NCBI GenBank assembly: GCA_018105865.1 | Contig: CM030848.1 | Span: 10,236,801 to 10,300,800, forward strand | DNA length: 64,000 bases | Source: Metaphire vulgaris | Taxonomy: Eukaryota; Annelida; Clitellata; Crassiclitellata; Megascolecidae | Direction: 5' to 3' | Part shown: piece by piece, positions 12,841-23,660 of the stretch | Position numbering within the stretch: position 1 is the first letter of the stretch | How the letters are laid out: each line of letters opens with the position of its first letter | Notes under the pieces: generated by a model | Told to the model about the DNA's origin: nothing | Database searches by the model: none | The model's input: the letters and a program-made list of their open reading frames with translations, nothing else | Position numbers and translations under genes: made by a program

Positions 12841-13400
12841 AGGGGGCAGGGCATTGAGAGAGGGAAGGAGGTTTGGGAGGAGGAAAGTGGGTTGTATGGG
12901 TTTTCGGAGCAGCGTTGTGTAGGCTTGGGAACGGGGTTTGGGGCCGGTGGGGTAGAGCGGAGCTGTGATGGGTTGGCGCCAGGGGATTGGGAAAGGGATG
13001 GGGAGAGGGAATAGGGGTTGGTTGGGAGAGGGAGAGGAGAGAGGAAAGGAACGGGGGTTTGGGGCCTGTTGGGTAGGGCGGGTATGGGTTGGGGCCTAGG
13101 GCGATTGGGAGAGGGATGGGGAGAAAGGGAGTTGGAAGAGGGATGGGAGAGGGGAAGGAACGGGGGTTTGGGGCCTGTGGGGTAGGCGGGGCGGATATGG
13201 AAATGTGTTGGGCAGGGGCGATTGGGAGAGGGAGATGGAAGGGGTTGGGATAGGATGGGGAGAGAGAAGGGAACGTGGGTTTGGGGCCTGTGGGGTAGGG
13301 CGTGGCAGGGGGGATGGGTTGGCCGAGGAGGGATGGTTTGGGGCCGGGGCGATTGGGAGAGGGATGGGGGGAGAGGGAAGGAGGAACGGGGATTTGAGCT
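12782..13400 (+). repeat. (TA)n plus G-rich minisatellite
   Basis: A TA run (12782-12838) is followed by about 560 bp that is almost all G and A on the plus strand. Imperfect units of roughly 100-120 bp carry the landmarks TTTGGGGCCTGTGGGGTAGG, GATTGGGAGAGGGATGGGG and GGAACGGGGGTTTG. The proline-rich minus frame and glycine-rich plus frame here are by-products of the repeat. Confidence 0.9.
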
Positions 13401-14005
13401 GTTTCGTTAAACGCTGCGTTGTTTATACAGTTTTGATTAAACAATTTCGTTGTTATGGCAACAGCGTCTTGCAAAATCTGCCGTGTATCGTGACCGACAG
13501 ACAGACCGGACATCGAGAATTATATAATAAGATGATTAGGCCTACAGTGACGCGACGCGCTTTTCTATTTAAAAACCCAGCGATAAATCCTAAGCAAACC
13601 TTTGTAGTTGTGTCCATGGCCATGAAAATTATTGCAGGCTCCAAAGATTTCGAGGTTTTCATCATCTGTTAGGAATGGACTAGAAGAAACAATTCAAAAA
13701 GAAATGTTTGCTAACAATTTCTCTAAAAACTATCTACTGTAGACCCTACATGCATTTTCGAACTAGAGGCCGATAAAACAGCGGATCACAGCTTCGCTAG
13801 AAACAAAATCCAATTCATTGCTCTGCTTGTTGTGTGTGTGTGTGTGTGCGCGCGCGCGCGCGTGTGTGCTAGTGATGCTGCATAAACAAATCTTAGACAT
13901 TACGTTGTTTAAATATTCACATTTTTCAGATCTTAACCTATGTGCAAAATAAAATGATTTAGGCCTAGTTATAACTAGATTTTTCAAGTGGTTTGACAGA
14001 CATTG

Positions 14006-14046
<41 letters not shown>

Positions 14047-14760
14047 GAATCGTTTGGACAGCGGAGGTCCGTTGTGCTAATCTACCACTAGTGGAATGTC
14101 CGCGCCCTAGTGCGATGTTCCATGCATTCGCCCGCTATAGCGGAAGAGGACCCATCTCCGATCTGCTGGATTCAAGAACGTGGCGGTCTCCCATGGAGTC
14201 GGTTCCAGTTCGCGGGAGGATGACGTTCGTTACGACGTGCCATGGCGCAGACAAGGGCGCCATGTGCTGGGGGTGTTAACGTCCAGCCGTGCAGCGTGTC
14301 TAAATAATGCCGTGAGGCGGCGACAGATGGTGTCAGACATTGATGCTAATCCTGTACACGATGAAACGATGTCATTTGATATATTATGGTCAAACCAGCG
14401 AACATGCAGAATCTGACGTTGACAGCGCAGGTGGAAGACCTGTAATCGTTTCGTATCACGTTCTAAAAGTGTCCAGGTTTCTGAACCATAGAGTAGAATG
14501 GGAAGGACACATGTCTGATAAAAATGCAGCTTTGTGCAGGGCTCGATGTGGTTTTGGCTCCCATAAGCGTTGAAGCGATCTCATAGCAGAAACAGCTAAG
14601 CCAATCCTGCGGCTGATGTCAGAGGTGCATCTACCGTCTGAACTCTGAACGCTGCCCAAGTAAGTGAATCGGGTGACATTTTCCACTTCCCTCCCATTGG
14701 TGATGAGGTTGCTTGCGTGTGCGGCAGAATTCAAATTTTGCAGTTTGGTCTTTGCCCATT
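14006..14760 (-). mobile_element. LINE ORF2 C-terminal remnant with (TGA)n tail
   Basis: On the minus strand the sequence reads FTYLGSVQSSDGRCTSDISR, then LQRLWEPKPHRALHKAAF, and then in other frames LQVFHLRCQRQILHIRWFDH. This is the typical post-RT region of a non-LTR retrotransposon, broken by frameshifts. The 3' end runs into a (TCA)n tract at 14006-14046, which is (TGA)n on the element strand. Confidence 0.85.
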
Positions 14761-14947
14761 AGACATTAGCCTTTGCCATTTTCTTTGCTTGTCTTACCGC
14801 GATGTGGTTTCTCGCTGGCAATGACTAAATTATAAAATCGCTTTTGCGTTCCTAACGAATTAATTATCGTCCTACTTAACAGTTTACAATGTTGGAAGTA
14901 GAAAGCAGTGCTACAAACGCTAAAGTCCGCTATGGGTTCCCTGAACC

Positions 14948-15076
14948 CATAGGCGCAAACTTCTATAACGCCTCTAGGCTAGAGCCACCGCACTTTTTGA
15001 TAGGCTACCCTAGGGATGGGATTGGGGAAGGTAAAAGGATGGGCCTCCCACTTTTTCATCCGAGTTTACGCCAGTG
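14948..15076 (+). mobile_element. hAT-like MITE, CATAGGCGTAAACTT family
   Basis: The ends are CATAGGCGCAAACTTCTATA and GAGTTTACGCCAGTG. The flanks CCTGAACC and GCTGAACC match at 7 of 8 positions. Related pieces lie at about 15363-15490, 22880-22990, 30000-30072, 36194-36515 and 38110-38203, all with GAGAGGCTAC or TTTTCATC blocks inside. Confidence 0.7.
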
Positions 15077-15606
15077 GCTGAACCTATACCTGTGGAGGCG
15101 ATGACAGGCGCTGAACTCTTCCGTCCTGCAAATGTAGACGACCGGGTGAGTTCCAAGGCCATCTTTCTCTCCTAGCACCTCGACAGGGTCTTCGACCATT
15201 TCTCAACAGTCTTTGGACGCAAAGACTTTGACCGCAAAGCGAAGTTAACTGACGACGAATAACAGCAACAAGAGCGTCTAAATGCAGATACGAAGAAACG
15301 CATCACGCGAACTTTGAAACATCACTGTTTGCCACCAGTGTCTTATGCCGTAGGTCTATAGTGGCATAGGCGTCAACTTCTATTATAGGCCGCCAAGTTC
15401 GAGTCCCCCTCGCCCACCCACTTTTCGAGAGGCTACGCTGAGGAGGGGACAGGTTTTTGAGTTACTCCTCTTTTCGTCCAGTATTCGTTCATTTTTGCGT
15501 CTATGCTTAGTGGCATTTTTAACCCAGAAGTCAAGCACACGTGTCACTGACAAATGTTGATAAACATGTGAGTTGCATCTAAATAAGTTACAATGGTTCA
15601 TATGTA

Positions 15607-15607
15607 C

Positions 15608-15654
<47 letters not shown>
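15607..15654. repeat. (TA)n microsatellite
   Basis: Pure TA run in AT-rich intergenic DNA. Confidence 0.97.
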
Positions 15655-15658
<4 letters not shown>

Positions 15659-16026
15659 GTGTATGTTCATGAATGCATGCATACATACAAGATGGGCCAG
15701 TAAAACCGACACCATCCTGTTTCATTGTGAATATTTTCACAGCCCCTGGTTTAAAATGCATTAAAGTTGGTGTACATCTGCAGTATTATATTACATCCGG
15801 AATGCAGCAATGAAAGTTTTTCATTCAAATTGCAAATTTTCTCGAATTATATATATACATATATAATTCAATATACATGCTATATATCATTCGAGAACCT
15901 TATAAACTTGAGGGACAAGTCATGCCAGGAATGTTGGACGGTCATGAATAAACATTATAACCTGAATAAACGAAATACTAGCAATTAATCAATTCGTATC
16001 CTATTTCACACATTTGTCCATCTACG
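15655..16026. other. No gene seen
   Basis: AT-rich sequence without recognisable exons or elements. Confidence 0.4.
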
Positions 16027-16088
16027 TTACTACAGCACGCCCCAGCTTTCAGTCAAGCCAAAATGCCTCTAATCGCAAACAGTGTCAT

Positions 16089-16714
16089 CGGTGGCGTCGC
16101 GCAACAATTTTGTTAGGGGGACGCCCACTCCTGACGCCGGGGGTAATTGAGTTTACCCATTTGTAGTTTTTAAACTACTAAGTTTTGCAATAACCCTAAT
16201 CAATGATCCAATTCATTTGAAATTTGTCATAAATATATTCGGCAACAAATTAACAATGACAACAGTCATAAGACGGTCAAGTTAAGACTCACATTTATAA
16301 TTATCAGCAGAATGGCCACACTGATGCAGTTACTAAGCCTAATAGACAATCAATTATTATCTGAGTTGAACATGAAAACTGTTCCAAAAGTATTCCACAA
16401 CTCTGTCAATATCCACTGTCCTAGCGCTCTCGCCTTCTACACATTGGCGGCTCCACAGGGGCCCCGGGGGCCCGTGCCACCCCTATTGAGTGCCTGCCCC
16501 CCAGTCCCTTCTGTTGGGACCCTATACTTAATACTACATACCTAACAACAAATGGTTGCCCCCATGATTATAAGTTACCACCCCAACAGCCCCCCACTTG
16601 CCAAATTCTGGAGCCGCCACTGCTTCTACAGCAATTAACATGTCGACACCATCATTTTTTTAATTTTTGGGGGATAAACGGGCATTCCCTGGCTTCCATT
16701 ACGCGACGCCACTG
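16089..16714. mobile_element. hAT-like element (CAGTGGCGTCGCG), split by a family 1 MITE
   Basis: The left end CGGTGGCGTCGCGCAA and right end ACGCGACGCCACTG are flanked by AGTGTCAT (16081-16088) and AGTGCCAT (16715-16722), 7 of 8 identical. The paralogous segment at 18007-18120 has the target once (18063-18070) and no insert, which confirms both ends. The 16442-16622 MITE is nested inside. Confidence 0.88.
16442..16622 (-). mobile_element. hAT-like MITE, family 1, nested
   Basis: The ends are CATTGGCGGCTCCAC and GGAGCCGCCACTG. The perfect 8-bp duplication CTTCTACA is at 16434-16441 and 16623-16630. Confidence 0.9.
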
Positions 16715-17158
16715 AGTGCCATCATTCATTCTCTGCCGACGTAGGCCTACGTTAGACCCAAGCGCCGCCAAAGCGCTTCGAATAAACGACAGGTAATTAA
16801 TCGGCAACCCTAAACTAATTACCTGCATGCTATCACGAAGCTGAAACTCACCGTTATATGCTTTACCAGCTGAGCAATAACAGTCATTATAATTATCATA
16901 CCCTTGATGAGTCGATGTTTGTTTGTCAGCGAACGATGATGTCTGGCGCCGGAGTCGCTACAGATGCCAGCGAACGCAGCGCGCCGATCTTTAACCGGAC
17001 TGCCAGCTGGGCGGACGACGTACGACGCTCGGTCGATGGCGATGCTGCTGCTGCTGCTGCTGCCCGGGTCCAGCGTTCGACGCCCGAATGCAGCGAACGT
17101 GTGTGGATGGAAGTCGTCGACGGCTCAACGGCCAGTGACCACAGCTGGTCTGCACACA

Positions 17159-17519
17159 GACGCTGTTTTATCTAGACTACAGGTCTTTGGTGGAGGGGGA
17201 AATTGACTTGGCTGGAGGGGAAGAGACCAGGGGCGTAACCAGGAATTTGATTTGGGAGGGTATAAATATTTTGGGTGGGTATAAATCTGAACTATAACTC
17301 ACACAAACCATATAAACCACATACAAACCGCATGTAAATCACATAAAAACTTTAAGGCAGACTGATTTGGGGGTATATATACCGATATACCCCCCGTCGC
17401 TACGCCCCTGGAAGAGACACGGTTCAATGCAAAAATGTATATCAGTGCTGGGATTTTGGGGTGGGGATTTTTGTGGTTTCTGGGGATCCCCGCCTCTTAC
17501 AGGCCTGGATAAAGTACTG
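17159..17519. mobile_element. hAT-like MITE, family 4 (CAGTGTTTTATCCAGAC), split by family 2
   Basis: The left end reads CGCTGTTTTATCTAGAC and the right end CCTGGATAAAGTACTG. The interior (GGAAATTGACTTGGCTGGAG, GTTCAATGCAAAA) matches the copy at 40499-40680. The flanks TGCACACA and TGCACAGC agree only partly, so the exact edges are uncertain by 1-2 bp. Confidence 0.75.
17228..17410 (+). mobile_element. hAT-like MITE, family 2 (CAGGGGCGTAGC), nested
   Basis: The ends are CAGGGGCGTAACC and GTCGCTACGCCCCTG. The perfect 8-bp duplication GAAGAGAC is at 17220-17227 and 17411-17418. It inserted into the family 4 element. The interior has ACCACATA/ACCATATAA repeats and GGTATATATACCGATATACC. Confidence 0.92.
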
Positions 17520-17779
17520 TGCACAGCTAGCGTTTTGAACGCCAGGTTTGGCGCATTTTTGACGTTCATAATAGTCTTTGATACGGACGCATCTTTAAAT
17601 ACACTGTAAGCACAACATTCACACTTTTAAACTTCAAGCAGCAGCGTCGGAAGCTCTTTAAATTCTGAGGGGGGATCGAGTTGCGTCACCGAGAATTAAA
17701 GAAGCGAATCTGAAACTAGACCCATCGATCAAAGCAATTTTATCTTTACTACGCTGATATAGGGGGCGCATTTGCAATT

Positions 17780-17945
17780 TGAGATTAGTTCCTTCTCTGG
17801 TTTCCCTCGAGTTTCATTACTTAGCATGATTTAAAGTGGCCTAGGAGGCATTACTGTCTGTGCGAAAGCCACTAGGGACGCTAACAGGGCTTAAACCCGC
17901 TCCGTCAGCCTGCCGCTCCAGCGCGTAACCCACTCTGCCATCTTC
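17780..17945 (-). repeat. tRNA-derived SINE or tRNA pseudogene (candidate)
   Basis: On the minus strand, from about 17943, the sequence has an A-box-like TGGCAGAGTGGGTTACGCGC and a B-box-like GGGTTTAAGCCC spaced about 40 bp apart. The A box looks like those of class II (Ser/Leu) tRNAs. The acceptor stem is not intact, so a functional tRNA is unlikely. Confidence 0.45.
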
Positions 17946-18299
17946 CAACCAATTAAGCTGAGAACTTGATGGATCTTCTTACACAGAATTTGTCGCAAGC
18001 CATTACAGTTACTACAGCACGCCCCAGCTTTCAGTCAAGTCAAAATACCTCTAAACACAAACAGTGCCATCATTCTCTACCGACATAGGCTACGTTAGAC
18101 CCAAGCGCCGTCAAAGCGTCAAAAATATTGCCGTCAAAAATACCGTCGTCAGAAATACTAGACATTCTGACAAGAAAAACCATTTGTGAAATCAGATTTT
18201 TAAAACTCCTTAATTGCCAATTTTTAATAACAAATCGTCTGGAACAAACGGTGCTTTATAAACCTCTAGGTTCTTTCTACCCAGGACAGCTAAAAGTGC

Positions 18300-18470
18300 A
18301 TATCAGTCAGCAATAAGAATCATGGGGCAGAGGCTGGAGTACTTAGACATATGACGAAGAACAGAGACGATCTGGAAAAAGCGATTATGATGGAATATAG
18401 TGGTGGTGGTAATGATGATGGCGATGATGTCGATGATGATGTTGATGATTATGACGACGATGATGAAGCA
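18300..18470 (+). mobile_element. LINE 3' tail with (GAT)n
   Basis: Reading AIRIMGQRLEYLDI, then a degraded RRTETIWKKR and a GAT-repeat tail, this looks like the extreme C-terminus and tail of a LINE ORF2. The acidic open frame in the GAT repeat is not a gene. Confidence 0.5.
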
Positions 18471-18496
18471 ATCAGGAATGTATGCGTTATTAGACC

Positions 18497-18696
18497 CAGG
18501 CCCGTCTTATACTTGCGTGGGGCCCCGGGTACCTGGCGGCCTGAGGGCCCTAGATGTGAAGATAAAATGTTGACAAGCAACAAAACGTTTTTGAACGTTG
18601 ACAAGCAAAAAAAGCTTGCACGCGGCGCGGGGCCCCTAAGGCGCGCGGGGCCCCGGACACTGTGCCCGATTTTTAACACGTATAAAGACGGGCTTG
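18497..18696. mobile_element. hAT-like MITE (CAGGCCCGTCTT)
   Basis: The terminal inverted repeats are CAGGCCCGTCTT and AAGACGGGCTTG. The perfect 8-bp duplication ATTAGACC is at 18489-18496 and 18697-18704. The interior has two GTTGACAAGCAAAAAA-like motifs and G/C-rich GGGGCCCC blocks. Confidence 0.92.
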
Positions 18697-19294
18697 ATTA
18701 GACCGATTTGAGTGCTGTTGATATTCTTTGGCAATAAAATGTCAATTACGAATAGGATGGCGTTCCCCATCCTGAAGTATAAGAACAGAGAAACCCCAGT
18801 GCAGTATACAGTATAGGATCAATCGTATAGGCCTAATAAGCATAGACTGGATAATATACATCCGGTTTGTGGCCCGTAGGCCAATGAAGGGGCGTTGTTA
18901 TGGAAATTTATTCTATTTATATCGTTGGGGAATTCCTGTATTTGTGTTGATTTGTGTCAATGTGGAATGAGCGATGCAACAGAGAATGACAAAGACTTCC
19001 TGATAGGCCTATGCATACATTACACCAACGAATAGATGGAATTTACCTAGGCCCTGTGTACAACTTCAAGGTCTTTATTAACAATCCGAGAGAAGACAGC
19101 ATAGCTATACAGACAGTCTTCAGTGTCAACGATAGACCAGCCGCAGGCCTATACGCGAACACACTAAGGCTGGTGAAAAATTTGTTCTATAAAATTAGTC
19201 TCAAGGAATTCATGAAGACTTTTGCTGTTTGTTGGTGCATTTGCGTAAAACGAACGTTGTAAATAGAAGTGTAAAGGCGACAGTTGGTTGGACA

Positions 19295-20633
19295 TGGGAT
19301 CTGTATTAGCGAAACTATTTAACAGGCGTGAGGAAATAAAAATCCTGTTGACAGGTTAGTAAGAAGTTTAGTTTTGATCAAGTTTACGTATAATCAGTGG
19401 CGTATCTAGGACGCGCCGAATAGGCATATGATCCATCCGTCTTGAAAATCATTATAAGGCTTACCGACGTTGTCCGCTTTCACGTCACCACTAAATGAAG
19501 AGTAGATTATTGAAATTCAGATAGGCCTATAGTGAAAGACTTGTCTCTTCATTTGAACACAATTTCTAGATCAATTCATACCATATAAGATGTCTTACTG
19601 AATTGGTCTTCTCTTACGATTTACTTAAATTCTTTGAAACCTAACTAATTTTATAAAGCTAACTTTATGTGCACTGTCTGTGTACATTTAGGATAAACAA
19701 TTTTTAAAATTATATTATGCGTTTCCAATATATCAAAACCAAATATCTTATGTTCACAATGTCGTTTCTAATTCATCAGTTTCTGTCACTGCGCTTTTGT
19801 GTTTGTATTGTTCACATAAGCATATTTTTACAGTATAATAATTTTTTAGGTCTAGATGGAGCCGGCAAAACAACAATTTTATACAAGTTGAAGCTTGGCG
19901 AGACTGTCAACAGGCCTACATATCCAACGATAGGTCATTTGAGATCTAAAATCAAAATTTTATATAAACCTATCTACTTTTGGATCTTACAACATAATAC
20001 TATATTCACAACATTTTTTGAGATCCTTCAAGAAGACACTTTAAACTCAGCCAAATATCGTTCAAGATGGTTTCATTTTTCTTCTCGTGTGTTGTTTTTT
20101 GTCAGTAATCTGCAACGCTGTGCAGTTGAGACAGCATCTTAGCATTAGTATAAGTTATTAAAAGTTGGCAAGTAATTAGTTCATTCATTAATTCATTTTC
20201 ACATATCAAACTGGAATTAGTTTATTCAGGTTTTTAAAGGCATGCCTTGAAATTACACTTCCATTTTAGGTCACATGAATTGAACATTTTTGCATCGACT
20301 GTGCAAAAACGTTTTTTTTAAAAGTCATTAGAACAGTGAAGTTGTGATCAAGAATTATAATCTTATATGCATCAAATGAAAAATTTTACATGTCATTATC
20401 AAAAACAGACTTCATTTGCCTTTGCCTGTTTTTATATGCACAGGGTATAACGTCGAAACCATACAAATAAATGACATCTCGTACATTACATGGGAAGTTA
20501 GTAGTCGTCATAAAATGGTTAGTGTTGCCAAAATTTAGATTAACTCATTAAAACATATTTTTGTCAATTTTATTCGAACATATTTAGATTAATAATATGC
20601 TGCAGATAAGCAAACTTTGCGATGATTACACGT

Positions 20634-20706
<73 letters not shown>

Positions 20707-22290
20707 AATTATATATATGAATTATATATATTATATATATTATATATATAATTCATATATAATTATATATGTATATAATTTATATATATATGTATATATA
20801 TACATATATTTATATATACATATATATACATATATATATTTATAATTTCCCAAAGTCTTTAAGTTTGTTTGTGGCTAACCACGTTCTCTTTGGACGCGCG
20901 CTGCTGTCGTTGCTATAGGCAACGTCAGTTTCTTATTGGGCGGAGTTTACGGGTCATCACAACCACCACCATCAGCAACAAGACGTTGCTATTTAATTAA
21001 TGCTTCACTCGACGTTGCTCTGTATACCTTATAGCCGCTTATAGACCCATAGCTTTCAAACATTAGGCCTACATTAATTTTGTAGTAGGCCTATCTGTTT
21101 ATTGCTCGCATTTTAATTGCAAATAACATTTTGCTATTATATCTTGTAGCCTTAATTTCATTCTGATGAACCACATTTTAATAATATAGTAAAATTCTTG
21201 AATGCAAAGCGAGGAGAAAGTTTCTTTAGACGATTAAATCATATTTGCTAAAGAAATCTTCTTGGCAGTCTAATATGATAACTTACTTAATTCAGGGTCA
21301 AATGAGCCACGCTGAAATGTCTTAGTGCTAGTGCTATTGCAACAGAATTTATTGCCTGCTGTTAAGTTACAACCAGGGTGCGATTTGTGACCTGGATCAG
21401 TGGGGGGAATATGTCGAGCTTGAAGGATGTAGATGTTGGGGAAATGTAGCAGTGGGGGATGCAGTTGTGGGGAGATGTAGCAGTAGGGGAGATGCGGTTG
21501 GGCAGTGGAGGGGGAATTCCCCTCCCCCTTTCCCCTACAAATCGCGCCCTGGTTACAACTAATATGCTACTATCTACTATTGAAATTACTATAACTTTTC
21601 AGTATTTTCCACCTTGAATTTTCTAGAGTCCCTTGCTTCGTCTTTGTTTGGACAATACAAAGGCCATTGTGTACGTAATTGATAGTAATGATCAGGAAAG
21701 GCTCTCTGAAGCTGCGGAAGAATTCAGATGGATTGCTCATGAAGATGAACTGAGAGATGTTGTCATCTTGATCTTTGCCAACAAACAGGATTTGCCGAAT
21801 GCGAAAAGTCCGATGGTCATTAGCGAAACTCTTCAACTGCATAAACTGAGACAGCACAGTCGTAAGCAGTTTGCAACTTATCAGCTTCCCCCTCGTGCCA
21901 CATTGTTTGATTCCGATTTTTTGTATTTGCGTGGAAATCAATTTTCTAAAATCAGAACAGATAATGAGCATCATGCAAGTTCGTCAAACAAAATATCAGA
22001 ACACAACTTATACTAAAACATATACTTGTTTATGATGTTGTTCGTGTGAGAATAATAAACTTCAATTCCAAAAAAATTAAAATTTCACTTAATCGGATGG
22101 CTAAATATTCAAGTGCTTAAATTTATGGGCTTCTGGTAATTGGCACTGCCCTTGCAAGTTGCATAGCTATACCACTGCTTAATAATAGTGCTATAGGGCA
22201 TACATGCATTCTGAACTCATAAATGTGTCTTTACAAGTAACCCTTTCAGGAAAATGAAAGCTGAAATAGCATAGTAAAATGCTTTATTTT

Positions 22291-22345
<55 letters not shown>

Positions 22346-22586
22346 AGACATCATTCCAACAGTTGCAACAACTGGAGAGGGACTAGCTGATGGTCTCGGA
22401 TGGATCGCTGAAATGTTAACGAGAAAGCATCTTCCAAAAGACTCAGAAGAAATTGTCAAACTCAAAGAATATAGATATAGGCCTACTACCGAGAAAAGTG
22501 GCGTAATTTCGACCTACTTCAAACAATCCTGGAACATTTTTTATTCTCTGTTTGTTGGTTCATCAGAGCCTCAAGTTGTGAAGTGA
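19295..22586 (+). CDS. ARF-like small GTPase, copy A (230 aa, five exons)
   Basis: Exons: 19295-19355, 19850-19933, 20444-20517, 21627-21861 and 22348-22586. All have GT-AG borders and the phases close (693 nt including stop). The protein begins MGSVLAKLF, an ARF-type N-myristoylation start with amphipathic helix. It has the P-loop GLDGAGKT (exon 2), [16 protein letters not shown] (exon 4) and [14 protein letters not shown] (exon 5). This is the ARF/ARL fold that binds GTP and recruits effectors at membranes. Three things are odd. Switch I carries an insertion ([12 protein letters not shown]). The switch II motif, normally WDVGGQ, reads WEVSSRH, so the catalytic glutamine and neighbouring residues are gone. 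A roughly 50-residue C-terminal extension beyond the ARF core ends [14 protein letters not shown] at 22711. It could be a neofunctionalised or decaying paralogue; the frame is intact. Confidence 0.85.
20636..20840. repeat. (TA)n/(TG)n and TA-palindromic tract in intron 3 of ARF-like copy A
   Basis: TA run, short TG run, then ATATAT-rich DNA that can fold back. The equivalent intron of copy B lacks most of it. Confidence 0.95.
21374..21551 (+). mobile_element. hAT-like MITE, family 3, in intron 3 of ARF-like copy A
   Basis: The ends are CAGGGTGCGATTTGT and ACAAATCGCGCCCTG. The perfect 8-bp duplication GTTACAAC is at 21366-21373 and 21552-21559. It is absent from the matching place in copy B, so it postdates the tandem duplication or was lost there. 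Confidence 0.92.
22290..22341. repeat. (TA)n abutting the exon 5 acceptor of ARF-like copy A
   Basis: The TA run ends directly before TTTGTAG, the acceptor of exon 5. Copy B has TTTATTTTTAG there with no TA run. Confidence 0.97.
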
Positions 22587-23660
22587 CCGAATAGGCAGAA
22601 ACTTAAATCTTTGAAACACCACGCCTTTTTTATCAGACACGGTGTTTGAAAATCTCACCTTCAATCGAGCAACAAATTAATATGACCTAACTGCTACAGT
22701 CACGATATTTAATAAAAGACTCTAAAATGCAAAATGTTTATTTATACTTTTAAATTGGTTATTGCTATTTTATAGAAATACATAGTTATAAAGTTGTTGC
22801 AACGGCATTTAAGGTTTTTAGGCCAACGTTAAAACCAGAACAGCGACAACATGCTAGTACCAAACAAACATAAGCGCAACTACTATTAGGCCACTAGACT
22901 TGAGACCCTTACCTTTTGCTTTTGAGAGGCTACCAAGGGATTGGGAGGGCACCAAGTTCGGGCACGTTATTTTTCATCCACGTTTAGGCCAAAGTAAACA
23001 AAGCATTCTTGACAAGTCAATCATTTTATATTCAACCAATCAAGCAAACAATCATGGAACTTCTTTAGCGCGATTATAATAGTGCAGCTGCATTATTTGA
23101 TGGTCGTTTTAGAATGAAATTCATTGTCAAAGATCTCGTCTCTTTTGTAGTTCGTACTTGGAAATCCATAGGTCGGTCCATACCTCATGGATCCTGCTAC
23201 GTGGACTATGCAATCAGGGAGAAATTAATGCGTTATTACACCAATTTGATTGCTGTTGAGATGCTACGGCTTTAAAATGTCAATTACGAGTAAGATGGCG
23301 GTTCCCCGTTCTGAAGTAGCCTATAAGGACAGGAAAACCCCATGGTAATATACAGAAGGATCAATCGTAGGCCTAATAAGCATCGATTGAATAATTCTAT
23401 ATCCGGTTTGTGGCCTGTATCGCCAATGAAAGGGCGTTGTTATGGAAATTTCTATTTATATCGCTGGGGAATTTCTGTATTTGTTGACTTGTGCCAGCGT
23501 GTAATGAGCAACACAACAGAGAATGATAAGGGCCTCTTGACGAATTTGTTATTTAAATAGGTCTCAGGGAATGAAGGTTTTTGCTGATTGACTTGTTAGA
23601 GAGTACATTTGTGTTAAACGACTTTTGTAAATAAAAGTGTAAAGGCGACTGTTGTTGGAC

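Noticed and set aside
12755..13672. 252-aa proline-rich frame (minus) and glycine-rich frames (plus)
   Set aside because: They follow the G-rich minisatellite; no start context, no splice sites, no domain.
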